Part shown: piece by piece, positions 27,407 through 35,447 of the stretch
Layout: each line of letters starts with the position of its first letter
How positions within the stretch are numbered: the stretch's first letter is position 1
Assembly: GCF_000292345.1 (NCBI RefSeq)
Contig: NZ_ALOU01000009.1
Location: 62,001-126,000 of the forward strand
Source: Cupriavidus sp. BIS7
GTDB taxonomy: Bacteria > Pseudomonadota > Gammaproteobacteria > Burkholderiales > Burkholderiaceae
DNA length: 64,000 bases
Direction: 5' to 3'
Made by a program: the position numbers and the translations under genes
The notes under the pieces: generated by a model
What the model saw: only the letters and a program-made list of their open reading frames with translations
The model's database searches: none
Told to the model about the DNA's origin: nothing

Positions 27407-28268
27407 GCGTTTTGCCGCGCTGGCCCTGCTGGGCTTTGCGAGCCTGGCCAGTGCCCAGGCCGCCCAGGCCACCCAGGCCGCCCAGACCGTGCTGCGGGTA
27501 TCGGCCATTCCCGACGAATCCCCGACGGAACTGCAGCGCAAGTTCGCGCCGCTCGGCCAGTACCTGGAGAAGGAAACCGGAATGAAGGTACAGTTCGTGC
27601 CCGTCACGGACTACGCTGCCGTGGTGGAATCGCTGGCCACCGGCAAGATCGACATGGCATGGCTGGGCGGCTTTACCTACGTGCAGAGCAAGATCCGGAC
27701 GAAGGGGGCCACCATCCCCATCGTCCAGCGCCAGGAAGATGCCACGTTCACCAGCAAGTTCATCACCGCCAACAGCGCGATCAAGTCACTGGCCGACCTC
27801 AAGGGCCACACCTTCGTCTTCGGCGCCCCGTCCTCGACGTCCGGCCACCTGATGCCGCGGCACTTCCTGCTGCAGGCCGGCGTCGATCCGGACAAGGACT
27901 TCAAGACAGTTGCCTATTCGGGCGCCCACGATGCGACGGTGGCTTTCGTGCAGGCCGGCAGGGCCGACGCCGGCGTGCTCAATGCCTCGGTGTGGGACAA
28001 GCTGGTGGAGCAGCATAAGGTGGATACCAGCAAGGTCAGGGTATTTGCCGTCACCCCGCCCTTTTACGACTACAACTGGACCGTGCGCGGCGGGATGGAT
28101 CCGGCCTTGCGCAAGAAGCTGACCGAAGCGTTCCTGCGGCTGGACCCGGCCAATCCCGAGCAGCGGGAAATCATGGCATTGCAGCGGACCACCAAGTTCA
28201 TTCCCACGCGGCCGGAAAACTACGCCGGCATCGAAGCCGCAGCGCGTGCCGCGGGCCTGATCCAGTGA
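27390..28268 (+). CDS. PhnD-like substrate-binding protein, putative selenate transporter
   Basis: This 292-residue periplasmic protein has a signal peptide ([19 protein letters not shown]) followed by a 9-bp tandem repeat encoding Ala-Gln-Ala units. The mature part has the PhnD/phosphonate-binding blocks [22 protein letters not shown] and [16 protein letters not shown] at 27390 is chosen because AAGGAG lies 7 bases upstream; it overlaps the selD stop by 17 bases, so the two are tightly coupled. Homologues beside selD are annotated as putative selenate ABC transporter binding proteins. Phosphonate or phosphite binding remains possible. Confidence 0.85.
   Translation: MLPLLKRFAALALLGFASLASAQAAQATQAAQTVLRVSAIPDESPTELQRKFAPLGQYLEKETGMKVQFVPVTDYAAVVESLATGKIDMAWLGGFTYVQSKIRTKGATIPIVQRQEDATFTSKFITANSAIKSLADLKGHTFVFGAPSSTSGHLMPRHFLLQAGVDPDKDFKTVAYSGAHDATVAFVQAGRADAGVLNASVWDKLVEQHKVDTSKVRVFAVTPPFYDYNWTVRGGMDPALRKKLTEAFLRLDPANPEQREIMALQRTTKFIPTRPENYAGIEAAARAAGLIQ
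27453..27488. repeat. 9-bp tandem repeat, four copies, at mature N-terminus of binding protein
   Basis: Four 9-base units related to GCCCAGGCC encode Ala-Gln-Ala/Thr repeats just after the signal peptide of the binding protein. They form a flexible linker between the cleavage site and the folded domain. Confidence 0.7.
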
Positions 28269-28278
28269 TGCAGGTCCG

Positions 28279-29121
28279 ATGAGCTTTCGCCTGGAAGCCG
28301 CCAGCATCAGCTACGCAAACGGGCAGCGTGCGCTCAGCCAGGTCACGCTGGCGGCCAGCCGTGGCGAGCGCATTGCCGTCATCGGTCCGTCCGGGGCGGG
28401 CAAGACCTCGCTGCTGCGCCTGCTGGCAACGTCGCTGCGGCCAGCCGAAGGCCGTGTGGAGGTGCTGGAGCAAAGCCCCTGGGCGCTATCGGCGGCACGC
28501 CTGCGGAAATTGCGTTGCCGCATCGGCATGGTGCACCAGGTGCCGCCGATGCCGCCGCGCCAGCGCGTGATCACCGCCATCCTTGCGGGCCGCCTCGGCG
28601 TCTGGCCCGGCTGGAAATCCTTGCTGTCGCTGGTCTATCCGGCGGATATCAATGGTGCCGCCGAACAGCTTGCCCGCCTTGAACTGGCCGACCGCCTGTT
28701 CGACCGGTGCGACCAGCTCTCGGGCGGCCAGCTGCAGCGCGTGGGTGTTGCCCGCGTGCTTTACCAGCGCCCGGAACTGATCCTGGCCGACGAACCGGTC
28801 TCGGCAATGGACCCGGTGCTGGCCAACCTCACACTGGGCGAGCTGCGCCGCGAAGCCGATACACGCGCGGTGCCCCTGGTCGCCAGCCTGCACGCCGTCG
28901 ATCTGGCGCTGCGCTGGTTTCCCCGCATCGTCGGCCTGAAGGCGGGCGAGATCGCCTTCGACCTGCCTGCCGAACGCGTAACCGACGCACTGCTGCGTGA
29001 ACTCTATGCGTCCGAAAGCACCACACCGCCGGTGCAAGGCAACCAGACCCCGATAAGCATCGCGACAGGTACGGACACCATCATCGCTGGCGGCACCCCG
29101 CCCAGGTCTGCGTGCCGATGA
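28279..29121 (+). CDS. Phosphonate-type ABC transporter ATP-binding protein
   Basis: This 280-residue ATPase has the Walker A motif GPSGAGKT (36-43), the signature LSGGQLQRV, Walker B LILADEP and an H-loop His in SLHAVD, so all catalytic parts are intact. It resembles PhnC. The C-terminal 30 residues after the ABC domain are low-complexity and probably not structured. It starts 10 bases after the binding-protein gene and its stop overlaps the first permease start by ATGA. It energises import of the anion bound by the PhnD-like protein. Confidence 0.92.
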   Translation: MSFRLEAASISYANGQRALSQVTLAASRGERIAVIGPSGAGKTSLLRLLATSLRPAEGRVEVLEQSPWALSAARLRKLRCRIGMVHQVPPMPPRQRVITAILAGRLGVWPGWKSLLSLVYPADINGAAEQLARLELADRLFDRCDQLSGGQLQRVGVARVLYQRPELILADEPVSAMDPVLANLTLGELRREADTRAVPLVASLHAVDLALRWFPRIVGLKAGEIAFDLPAERVTDALLRELYASESTTPPVQGNQTPISIATGTDTIIAGGTPPRSACR

Positions 29122-29939
29122 CCGCCCACCCGCGCGACCCCCAGGCGCTGCGGCGCGCGAGCGGCCTGGTGCTTGCGCTGCTACTGCTGTGGCCGTTGTT
29201 GCAGCTGTCCCAGTTCCGCCCTTCAGCCTTGTTCGATACCGGGAACCTCAAGGTTGTGGGCACCTTCGTGCGCAACTTTCTTCCCCCCGAGGTTTCGGCC
29301 GAATTCCTTGGGCTTGTGGTCAAGGCCACGCTGGAAACCCTGGCGATTGCCACGGCGGGCATTGCGCTCGCCTTCGTGATTGCGGCACCCCTGGCCGTGG
29401 CCATGACCGGCAGCCTGTCGATTTCGCGCATCGGCCCCGGCCTGGGACGCAAGCCGCGCATGGCGATGCGCGCTGGCGTGCGCGCCGTGGTGCTGTTGCT
29501 GCGCGGCGTACCGGAACTGGTGTGGGCGCTGGTCTTCGTGCGTGCGCTCGGCCTGGGGCCGGCCGCTGGCGTGCTGGCCCTGGCCATCACCTATGGCGGC
29601 ATGCTGGCAAAGGTCTACGCGGAGATCCTCGAATCCAGCGACAGACGCGCCGTGGATGCCCTGTTCGCCAGCGGAAGCAGGCGCCTGCCGGCACTGTTCT
29701 ATGGGTTGATTCCCCATGCCGCGCAAGAACTGGTCTCGTACACCGTCTACCGCTGGGAATGTGCGGTCAGGGCTTCCGTGGTCATGGGTTTCGTCGGCGC
29801 GGGCGGGCTTGGGCAGTTGATGGACCAGGCCATGAAAATGCTGAACGGCGGGGAAGCCGCGACCATCCTGCTGGTGTTCCTGCTGCTGGTTCTGCTGGCC
29901 GATGCGCTCAGCGCGCGGCTGCGCAAGATGATCGACTAG
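29118..29939 (+). CDS. PhnE-like ABC transporter permease (first)
   Basis: This 273-residue membrane protein has about six helices and the cytoplasmic EAA loop with [19 protein letters not shown], typical of the PhnE/MetI-like inner-membrane permeases. Its ATG overlaps the ATPase stop (ATGA). It pairs with a second permease gene downstream, so the pore is probably a heterodimer, as in some phosphonate-type systems. Substrate is inferred from the neighbouring selD and sen genes. Confidence 0.9.
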   Translation: MTAHPRDPQALRRASGLVLALLLLWPLLQLSQFRPSALFDTGNLKVVGTFVRNFLPPEVSAEFLGLVVKATLETLAIATAGIALAFVIAAPLAVAMTGSLSISRIGPGLGRKPRMAMRAGVRAVVLLLRGVPELVWALVFVRALGLGPAAGVLALAITYGGMLAKVYAEILESSDRRAVDALFASGSRRLPALFYGLIPHAAQELVSYTVYRWECAVRASVVMGFVGAGGLGQLMDQAMKMLNGGEAATILLVFLLLVLLADALSARLRKMID

Positions 29940-29959
29940 CGCAAACGGGACTCCAGATC

Positions 29960-30769
29960 ATGGCGCACAACCCACACAACCCATACAGCCTTAAGGCGGC
30001 CCAATTCTGCATGCGCTGCCTGCTCACGCTGATCGCGGTGGCTGCCGCGATTGCGGGCAGCTTCGCCTATCTTTCGCTCGATCTGGGCCAACTCTTTTCC
30101 ATGGACGCCGCAGCCGGGATGCTGCGCTTCATGCTGACGTTCTTCCCGCCGGAGCTCTCATCCGCTTTCCTGGCAAAAACCGCTGTCGGCATGCTCGAAA
30201 CGCTCGCGGTCTCCGCCGTGGGCACGCTGTGTGCGGCGGTGCTGGGCTTTGGCCTGGCATTGCCGGCTTCCGGGCTTTACGGCGATGCGCTGCGTGCGTT
30301 TGCGCGCCTGCTGCTGAACCTGTTGCGCTCGATTCCCGAGCTGGTATGGGCTGCCTTGACCGTGCTCGCCGTCGGCCTTGGACCGTTTGCCGGCACCCTG
30401 GCCCTGGCATTGCATACCGCCGGCGTGCTCGGCCGCCTGTTCGCCGAGGCGCTGGAGAATGCGCCGCGCGCACCTGCCCGCGCGCTGGCGGATGCGGGCA
30501 CCCCTGCCGCGCTTGTCTTCGTGTATGGGACGCTGCCCTGCGTATGGCCCCAGTTCCTGGCCTACATCCTGTACCGCTGGGAGAACAATATCCGCGTGGC
30601 GGCAATCCTGGGCTTCGTCGGCGCCGGTGGTCTTGGGCAGATGCTGTATTTCGAGTTGTCGCTGTTCCACCTGTCGCAGGCTTGCACGGTGATCATCGCC
30701 ATGCTTGCCCTGGCGGCCATGGTCGACGCAGCCAGCGCGATCCTGAGGGTCGACCGGCATTCGCAATAA
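29960..30769 (+). CDS. PhnE-like ABC transporter permease (second)
   Basis: This 269-residue permease is homologous to the preceding gene: both share LVWA, the YRWE segment and [14 protein letters not shown] in the EAA loop. About six transmembrane helices are visible. The ATG at 29960 follows the first permease by 20 bases. A longer open frame back to 29189 is an overlap artefact. It is the last gene of the senB-selD-transporter transcription unit and converges with the AraC regulator. Confidence 0.9.
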   Translation: MAHNPHNPYSLKAAQFCMRCLLTLIAVAAAIAGSFAYLSLDLGQLFSMDAAAGMLRFMLTFFPPELSSAFLAKTAVGMLETLAVSAVGTLCAAVLGFGLALPASGLYGDALRAFARLLLNLLRSIPELVWAALTVLAVGLGPFAGTLALALHTAGVLGRLFAEALENAPRAPARALADAGTPAALVFVYGTLPCVWPQFLAYILYRWENNIRVAAILGFVGAGGLGQMLYFELSLFHLSQACTVIIAMLALAAMVDAASAILRVDRHSQ

Positions 30770-30802
30770 GGCTACGGCGGTGCCGCTGCCGCGTCCGATG
30801 CC

Positions 30803-31855
30803 TTATGCCGTGCCGGCCCCTGAAGGTGCCTTCTGCCGGTGGGCGGCGCCACTTGCGGTGGAGGTCCGGCTTTCCTTGGGGCTGCAGCCGAACTGCGCGT
30901 GATACCAGCGCGAGAATCCGCTTGGCGCCGAAAAGCCGAGCAGCGTCGCCACCTCGGTCAATGGACGATCGCTCCCGGTGACATAGCGCGTCGCCAGTTC
31001 CATGCGGATCTCGTTGACGACCGACGAGAAGCTCTGTCCCTGATCCGCCAGCCGGCGCTGGACCGTGCGGCAGACCACGCCCAGCGTGTCGGCAACCTGT
31101 TCGACGCTGCAGCGCCCGCTGGGCAACAGCAGGAGGATCGTGCGCCGCACGTCCTCAAGCATGGTTGCCTGCTGCGGGACAACTGACTCGTCTACCAGCT
31201 GCTGTGCGTAGCGCGCCATGGCCGGATCGGCCCAGGGGTTGCGCGCATCGAGATCGGCCTTCCCGAAGACGATGCCGTTGAAATCACAATCGAATTCGAC
31301 GTGGGGGCCAAAGAAGCGCTGGTGCGCGCTAAGGTCGCGCGGCGCCGGGTGCTCGAAGCATACGCGCTGCGGCTGCCAGTCCGGCCTGATGAGCTGGCGA
31401 ATCAGCCGCACCATTACTCCGAGCGCCAGTTCAATCCTTTGGCGCATTGGCTGATTGGCATTACCGGCAATCAGCGCCTCGCGAATAATGACACGTCCAC
31501 CACTTTCCTCGATGGCCAGCGACTGCGCGGCGTTCATCTTCGGCTGGTAGCGCATCAGCATGACAAGGGAATCGCGCAGCGTTTCCTGGTCGCGGATCAG
31601 CATGCCCACTGCCCCAAGATTGGACAACAACCGCGACTCGGCCATACTCAACCCGAAAGTCTCGTTGCCCGACCGCGTTGCAGAGTCCTGCAGCAGGCGC
31701 GCGTAGCGCTCGACGGGGATCATGAGATCCGGCTCGCGAAGCACGCTTGGACTGATCCCTGCGTCAAACATCATCCGCACCGGGTCCAGCCCGGCGGCAC
31801 GAGCGACCTCGCTGTAGTTGGTGAGCGCTGCGGCACGGACAAGTAACGACGACAT
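30803..31855 (-). CDS. AraC family transcriptional regulator (arabinose-binding-like N-terminus)
   Basis: This 350-residue protein has an N-terminal Arabinose_bd-like ligand region and a C-terminal double helix-turn-helix of the AraC family, with VADTLGVVCRTVQRRL and the second HTH ending LGFSAPSGFSRWYHAQFGCSP. Regulators of this subgroup often control catabolism of amino acids or aromatic acids. It diverges from the TauD/TfdA dioxygenase, Bug and SDR genes and probably regulates them. The ATG at 31855 is preferred over the in-frame extension to 31909. Confidence 0.88.
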   Translation of the reverse strand: MSSLLVRAAALTNYSEVARAAGLDPVRMMFDAGISPSVLREPDLMIPVERYARLLQDSATRSGNETFGLSMAESRLLSNLGAVGMLIRDQETLRDSLVMLMRYQPKMNAAQSLAIEESGGRVIIREALIAGNANQPMRQRIELALGVMVRLIRQLIRPDWQPQRVCFEHPAPRDLSAHQRFFGPHVEFDCDFNGIVFGKADLDARNPWADPAMARYAQQLVDESVVPQQATMLEDVRRTILLLLPSGRCSVEQVADTLGVVCRTVQRRLADQGQSFSSVVNEIRMELATRYVTGSDRPLTEVATLLGFSAPSGFSRWYHAQFGCSPKESRTSTASGAAHRQKAPSGAGTA

Positions 31856-31881
31856 CGGGGCTGACCAGAAAGTGACAGCTA

Positions 31882-31909
31882 ATGGTAAATAGCAGTCATC
31901 TAAAGTCAA
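31882..31909 (-). promoter_or_regulatory. Candidate sigma-70 promoter for the AraC gene
   Basis: On the minus strand TTGACT (-35, at 31909-31904) is followed after 16 bases by TACCAT (-10, at 31887-31882), 27 bases before the regulator ATG. Five of six and four of six positions match consensus. Confidence 0.4.
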
Positions 31910-32013
31910 GCGGGGGTAACCCGCGACGCCACATTCCGCGCCCTTTTTCGTGAGGCGCCTTCCGTACGTGGGTGATGCGGTACATCCCGCAGCAGCCGCC
32001 GTTGTCGCGATTC

Positions 32014-32036
32014 GCCAAGTTCAAGGCGCACTTGGC
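32014..32036. promoter_or_regulatory. Inverted repeat upstream of dioxygenase gene
   Basis: GCCAAGT and ACTTGGC form a 7-bp inverted repeat with a 9-base spacer, 115 bases before the TauD/TfdA start in the divergent region. It may be an operator. Confidence 0.3.
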
Positions 32037-32150
32037 AAAGCGGAAAAGATCGCAAGGCAGCATGATGTGATACCGGAAGTCATTGCTACCCAAATCAAGA
32101 GCCGCACGCCGGCCGGTCCGCGGACTCCCCAGACAGCAGGAGACAAAGTC

Positions 32151-32996
32151 ATGAAGATCAGGCAAATCACCCCCGCCATTGGGGCCGAGATATCTGGCGT
32201 CAACCTTGGCGACGCCGCGCGCGATCCGGCACTCTTCGCCGAGATCAAGGCGGCGCTGCTCAAGCACCGCGTGCTCTTCTTTCGCAAGCAGGAGATCACG
32301 CGCGCCGATCACGTCGCTTTCGCAAGCTGCTTTGGCAAGCTCGAAGATCACCCGGTGGCTGGCAGTGTTCCCGAGTACCCGGGCCTGGTGAAGGTTTATC
32401 GTAGCGACAACCCGCACAGCTACGAGAACAGCTATCACAGCGACGGCCTGTGGCGTCCGATTCCGCCCATGGGCGCAGTGCTGCGCTGTATCGAATGCCC
32501 CGAGATCGGCGGCGACACCATCTGGGTCAATATGGTGAAGGCGTACGAGGAGCTGCCTGACGACATCAAGGTGAAGATCGACGGCCTGCGTGCCAGGGCC
32601 AGCATCGAGCAGAGCTTCGGTGCGGTCATGACGCTGGAGAACCGCCTGAAGCTGGCCCAGGATCATCCGCCGGCAGAGCATCCGGTGGTACGTACCCATC
32701 CGGAGACCGGCGAGAAGATCCTGTTCGTCGGCGCATCGTTCACGACGCACTTCACGAACTACAGCACGCCGGCCAACGTGCGCTACGGCATCGACAAATC
32801 GCCCGGCGCCTCGCTGTTGCTCAACTACCTGACCAGCCGCGCCACCATTCCCGAGTACCAGGTGCGCTGGGCATGGCAGGAGGGCGACGTCGCGGTCTGG
32901 GACAACCGCAGCACGCAGCACTATGCCGTCAACGACTACTTTCCGGCACCGCGCAAGCTGGAGCGCGCCGGCATCATCGGCGATATCCCCTACTGA
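32151..32996 (+). CDS. TauD/TfdA family Fe(II)/2-oxoglutarate dioxygenase
   Basis: This 281-residue oxygenase has the facial triad His96-x-Asp98 in YHSDGLW and distal His257 in STQHYAV, plus Arg268/Arg272 for 2-oxoglutarate in RKLERAG. Family members hydroxylate taurine, 2,4-D, alkyl sulfates and related acids. AGGAGAC precedes the ATG; the longer reading back to 31950 is not used. It heads the operon with a Bug receptor and SDR, so it probably oxidises a carboxylate imported through that receptor. No sulfur-specific genes adjoin it, so taurine is not favoured. Confidence 0.88.
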   Translation: MKIRQITPAIGAEISGVNLGDAARDPALFAEIKAALLKHRVLFFRKQEITRADHVAFASCFGKLEDHPVAGSVPEYPGLVKVYRSDNPHSYENSYHSDGLWRPIPPMGAVLRCIECPEIGGDTIWVNMVKAYEELPDDIKVKIDGLRARASIEQSFGAVMTLENRLKLAQDHPPAEHPVVRTHPETGEKILFVGASFTTHFTNYSTPANVRYGIDKSPGASLLLNYLTSRATIPEYQVRWAWQEGDVAVWDNRSTQHYAVNDYFPAPRKLERAGIIGDIPY

Positions 32997-33033
32997 TCCG
33001 CAAGCACAGCCTGTTGCGCAAAAGGAGACAGCA

Positions 33034-34026
33034 TTGAAACGCTCCACCCATGTCGTTCGCCAGGCCATGGCGCTTGCGCTCGCCGCTGGCGCGCTGGTGC
33101 CGGCCATGAATGCGGCGCAGGCCGCTGAATGGCCGGCCAAGCCTGTGCGGATACTCGTGGGCGCGCCTCCGGGCGGCACTGCGGATATCCTGGCTCGCCT
33201 GATTGCCCGTGAGTTGCAGGCTCCGCTTGGCCAATCTGTCATCGTCGACTACAAGCCTGGCGCTGGCGGCACCATCGCCGTCCAGACCATGCTGTCTTCG
33301 CCGCGTGACGGCTACACGTTCCTGCTGATCCAGAAGGGAATTGCCGCGGAAGTACCTCACGCCATCAAGGTGTCGTTCGACCCGTTCAAGGACATCGTCC
33401 CGATTGCCCAGCTGACGCGGTATGGCCTCGTGCTTGTCGGCAACCCGAGCCTGCCCGCGAAGAACCTCGCGGAACTGGTCAAGTACGTCAAATCGAAGCC
33501 CGGCAAGATCGACTATGCCAACTTTGGTGTCGGCACACGCGGCCAGACAATGGGCGTGCAGTTCAACCGGCTTGCCGGGCTTGATGCCGGCACTGTGAGC
33601 TACAAGGGTTCACCGGCCGCGCTGCAGGATGTGATGGGCGGACAGGTGCCGCTCATGTTCGACGGCCCGGCCACCTCGATGCCGCTCATCAAGTCCGGGA
33701 AGCTCCGGGCCTTTGCCGTGGCTTCCCCGAAGCGGATGGCGGCACTGCCCAACGTTCCCACGTTCGCCGAGTCGGGATATCCCGACCTCCAGGACGTGAG
33801 CTGGATGGGGCTCTGGTCCGCGTCTGGCGTACCGCCAGCGGTGATCGCCAGGATGCGCGACGCCACGCTCAAGGTCACGCAGTCGCCCGCGCTGCGGCCA
33901 CGGCTGGAGGAAATGGGCATGGAGCCCGGCACGCCAGCTACCACTGAAGAACTCCTGAAGGACGCGCACGAGTCGTACGAACGCCAGGGCGCACTGCTTC
34001 GGTCCATCAATTTCACACCGGACTGA
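33034..34026 (+). CDS. Bug/TctC-type periplasmic substrate-binding receptor
   Basis: This 330-residue receptor has a signal peptide (MALALAAGALVPAMNAAQA) and the Bug signatures VGAPPGGTADILARLIA, DYKPGAGGTIAVQ and DGYTFLL. The start is TTG at 33034, supported by AAAGGAGAC; no ATG lies closer. It follows the dioxygenase by 37 bases and presumably captures its substrate. The membrane subunits of a TTT system are absent nearby. Confidence 0.92.
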   Translation: MKRSTHVVRQAMALALAAGALVPAMNAAQAAEWPAKPVRILVGAPPGGTADILARLIARELQAPLGQSVIVDYKPGAGGTIAVQTMLSSPRDGYTFLLIQKGIAAEVPHAIKVSFDPFKDIVPIAQLTRYGLVLVGNPSLPAKNLAELVKYVKSKPGKIDYANFGVGTRGQTMGVQFNRLAGLDAGTVSYKGSPAALQDVMGGQVPLMFDGPATSMPLIKSGKLRAFAVASPKRMAALPNVPTFAESGYPDLQDVSWMGLWSASGVPPAVIARMRDATLKVTQSPALRPRLEEMGMEPGTPATTEELLKDAHESYERQGALLRSINFTPD

Positions 34027-34153
34027 CGGCGACGGTGTTGGGGGATACATCAACATCTCCCGCCTGCCGAGGCCCGCGACATGCTTCAGCCAAAGGACCG
34101 GGATGCCATCGCATCCCGATCCAGCTTCTCATCTTTCATCGAAGGAAACTCTC

Positions 34154-34900
34154 ATGTCCAATCCTGTTGTCCTGATTACCGGCGCGACCGCTGGCATCGG
34201 CCGCGCAACCGCGCTTGCATTCGCAGCCAAAGGCGCGCGGCTTGTTTGCACCGGGCGGAATGCCGCCGCCGGAGAAGCCCTCGTCGCGGAACTGCGCCAG
34301 ATGGGTGCGGAAGCGGACTTCCTGGCGGCCGACGTCAGCCGTGAAGACGATGTCATCCGTCTTGTCTCGCATACGATCGAGCGCTTTGGAAGCCTGGATA
34401 TCGCGGTGAACAGCGCCGGGACGGAAGGCACGCCTGGATCGATCGTCGAACAGACCGTTGAGTCATACACGACGACGTTCGACGCGAACGTCCTTGGCAC
34501 GTTCCTCTGCATGAAGCACCAGCTGAAGGCGATGATCGCGCAGAAGCGCGGCGCGATTGTCAATCTTTCCTCCACCATGGGCAGCCGCGGCAATCCGCGC
34601 AATCCGATGTACGTGGCCAGCAAGCACGCCATCGAAGGTCTGACCAAGTCGGCTGCGCTCGATGTCATCAAGTCGAATGTGCGCGTCAACGCCGTGGCAC
34701 CGGGCCCGATCGAAACGGCCATGCTCGGCCGCATTGCCGGCGGCACGGATCAGCTGGCGGCTGTCGCCGCGACAATCCCGGCCGGACGCGTCGGCACGCC
34801 GGAAGAAGTAGCCGATGCGATCGTCTTCATGGCGTCCGAGCAATCCAGCTACATCACGGGCCAGATCCTTCAGGTGAACGGCGGGAAGACCGCCGCGTAA
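34154..34900 (+). CDS. SDR family oxidoreductase
   Basis: This 248-residue short-chain dehydrogenase has TGATAGIG (9-16), NSAG (86-89) and catalytic Ser140, Tyr153 and Lys157 (YVASK). The C-terminal TGQILQVNGGKTAA is typical. It is third in the dioxygenase/Bug operon, after a 127-base gap with its own GAAGGAAA site, and could oxidise the hydroxylated product of the dioxygenase. A hairpin terminator follows the stop. Substrate not known. Confidence 0.88.
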   Translation: MSNPVVLITGATAGIGRATALAFAAKGARLVCTGRNAAAGEALVAELRQMGAEADFLAADVSREDDVIRLVSHTIERFGSLDIAVNSAGTEGTPGSIVEQTVESYTTTFDANVLGTFLCMKHQLKAMIAQKRGAIVNLSSTMGSRGNPRNPMYVASKHAIEGLTKSAALDVIKSNVRVNAVAPGPIETAMLGRIAGGTDQLAAVAATIPAGRVGTPEEVADAIVFMASEQSSYITGQILQVNGGKTAA

Positions 34901-34937
34901 TCGGTATTACCCTCAGCAGTACCGCAATCGGCATTAC

Positions 34938-34970
34938 CGTGGGGCGCTGACAGCGCCCCACGTCTCTTCT
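34938..34970 (+). terminator. Rho-independent-like terminator after SDR gene
   Basis: An 11-bp perfect stem (CGTGGGGCGCT / AGCGCCCCACG) with the three-base loop GAC is followed by the pyrimidine-rich TCTCTTCT. It lies 37 bases after the SDR stop and separates this operon from the convergent DUF35 gene. Confidence 0.75.
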
Positions 34971-34988
34971 ACCCCGCTGCCACCGCCT

Positions 34989-35429
34989 CTACCGCTCCGG
35001 TTGAAACATCAGCAGGTGCATGCCATCGTCTATCGGCAGCCAGTAGGGCTCGACCTTCATGCCGATGGAAATTTCATCCAGCGAACAATTGACCAGGTTG
35101 GCAATCACATTGACGCCGACATCAAGCGTCACCGACGCAACCACATAGGGCTCGTGTCCTCGAAAAGCCGCGGGGCCGCGCCGCACCACGGTCCATGAGA
35201 AGATTTCGCCGCGACCCGATACCTCGCGCCATTCGATATCGCTTTTGCGGCCGGTGAAGATGCTGGTTGGGCGCGGGTAATGCTGATACTTGCCGGTCGC
35301 CCGGCAATACTGGATGACCAACTTCTTCTCGCGCGTGGCCGCCCAGTATGGTTGCGTGAAGCTGGATGGCTTGATCGCGCGCTTGACATCAAAAGTGTCA
35401 TTGAGAAGATCGGGAGTCGCTGTTTCCAT
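34989..35429 (-). CDS. DUF35/OB-fold acyl-CoA-associated protein with degenerate zinc ribbon
   Basis: This 146-residue protein fits the DUF35 family: an N-terminal ribbon region followed by an OB-fold (IEWREVSGRGEIFSWTVVRR and later strands). The usual four cysteines of the rubredoxin-like ribbon are missing; only one remains in QYCRATGKYQHYPRP, so zinc is probably not bound. Such proteins pair with thiolase-like partners in side-chain CoA chemistry, and the thiolase-like gene is 18 bases upstream in the same direction. Function of this variant is inferred only. Confidence 0.8.
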   Translation of the reverse strand: METATPDLLNDTFDVKRAIKPSSFTQPYWAATREKKLVIQYCRATGKYQHYPRPTSIFTGRKSDIEWREVSGRGEIFSWTVVRRGPAAFRGHEPYVVASVTLDVGVNVIANLVNCSLDEISIGMKVEPYWLPIDDGMHLLMFQPER

Positions 35430-35447
35430 TGTCGTCTCGCGTATTGA

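Noticed and set aside
25199..27607. 802-codon open frame on the minus strand
   Set aside because: It lies antisense to senB, selD and the binding-protein gene, which have clear family motifs. Its product is Arg/His/Gln-rich with no domain, as expected of a GC-rich shadow frame.
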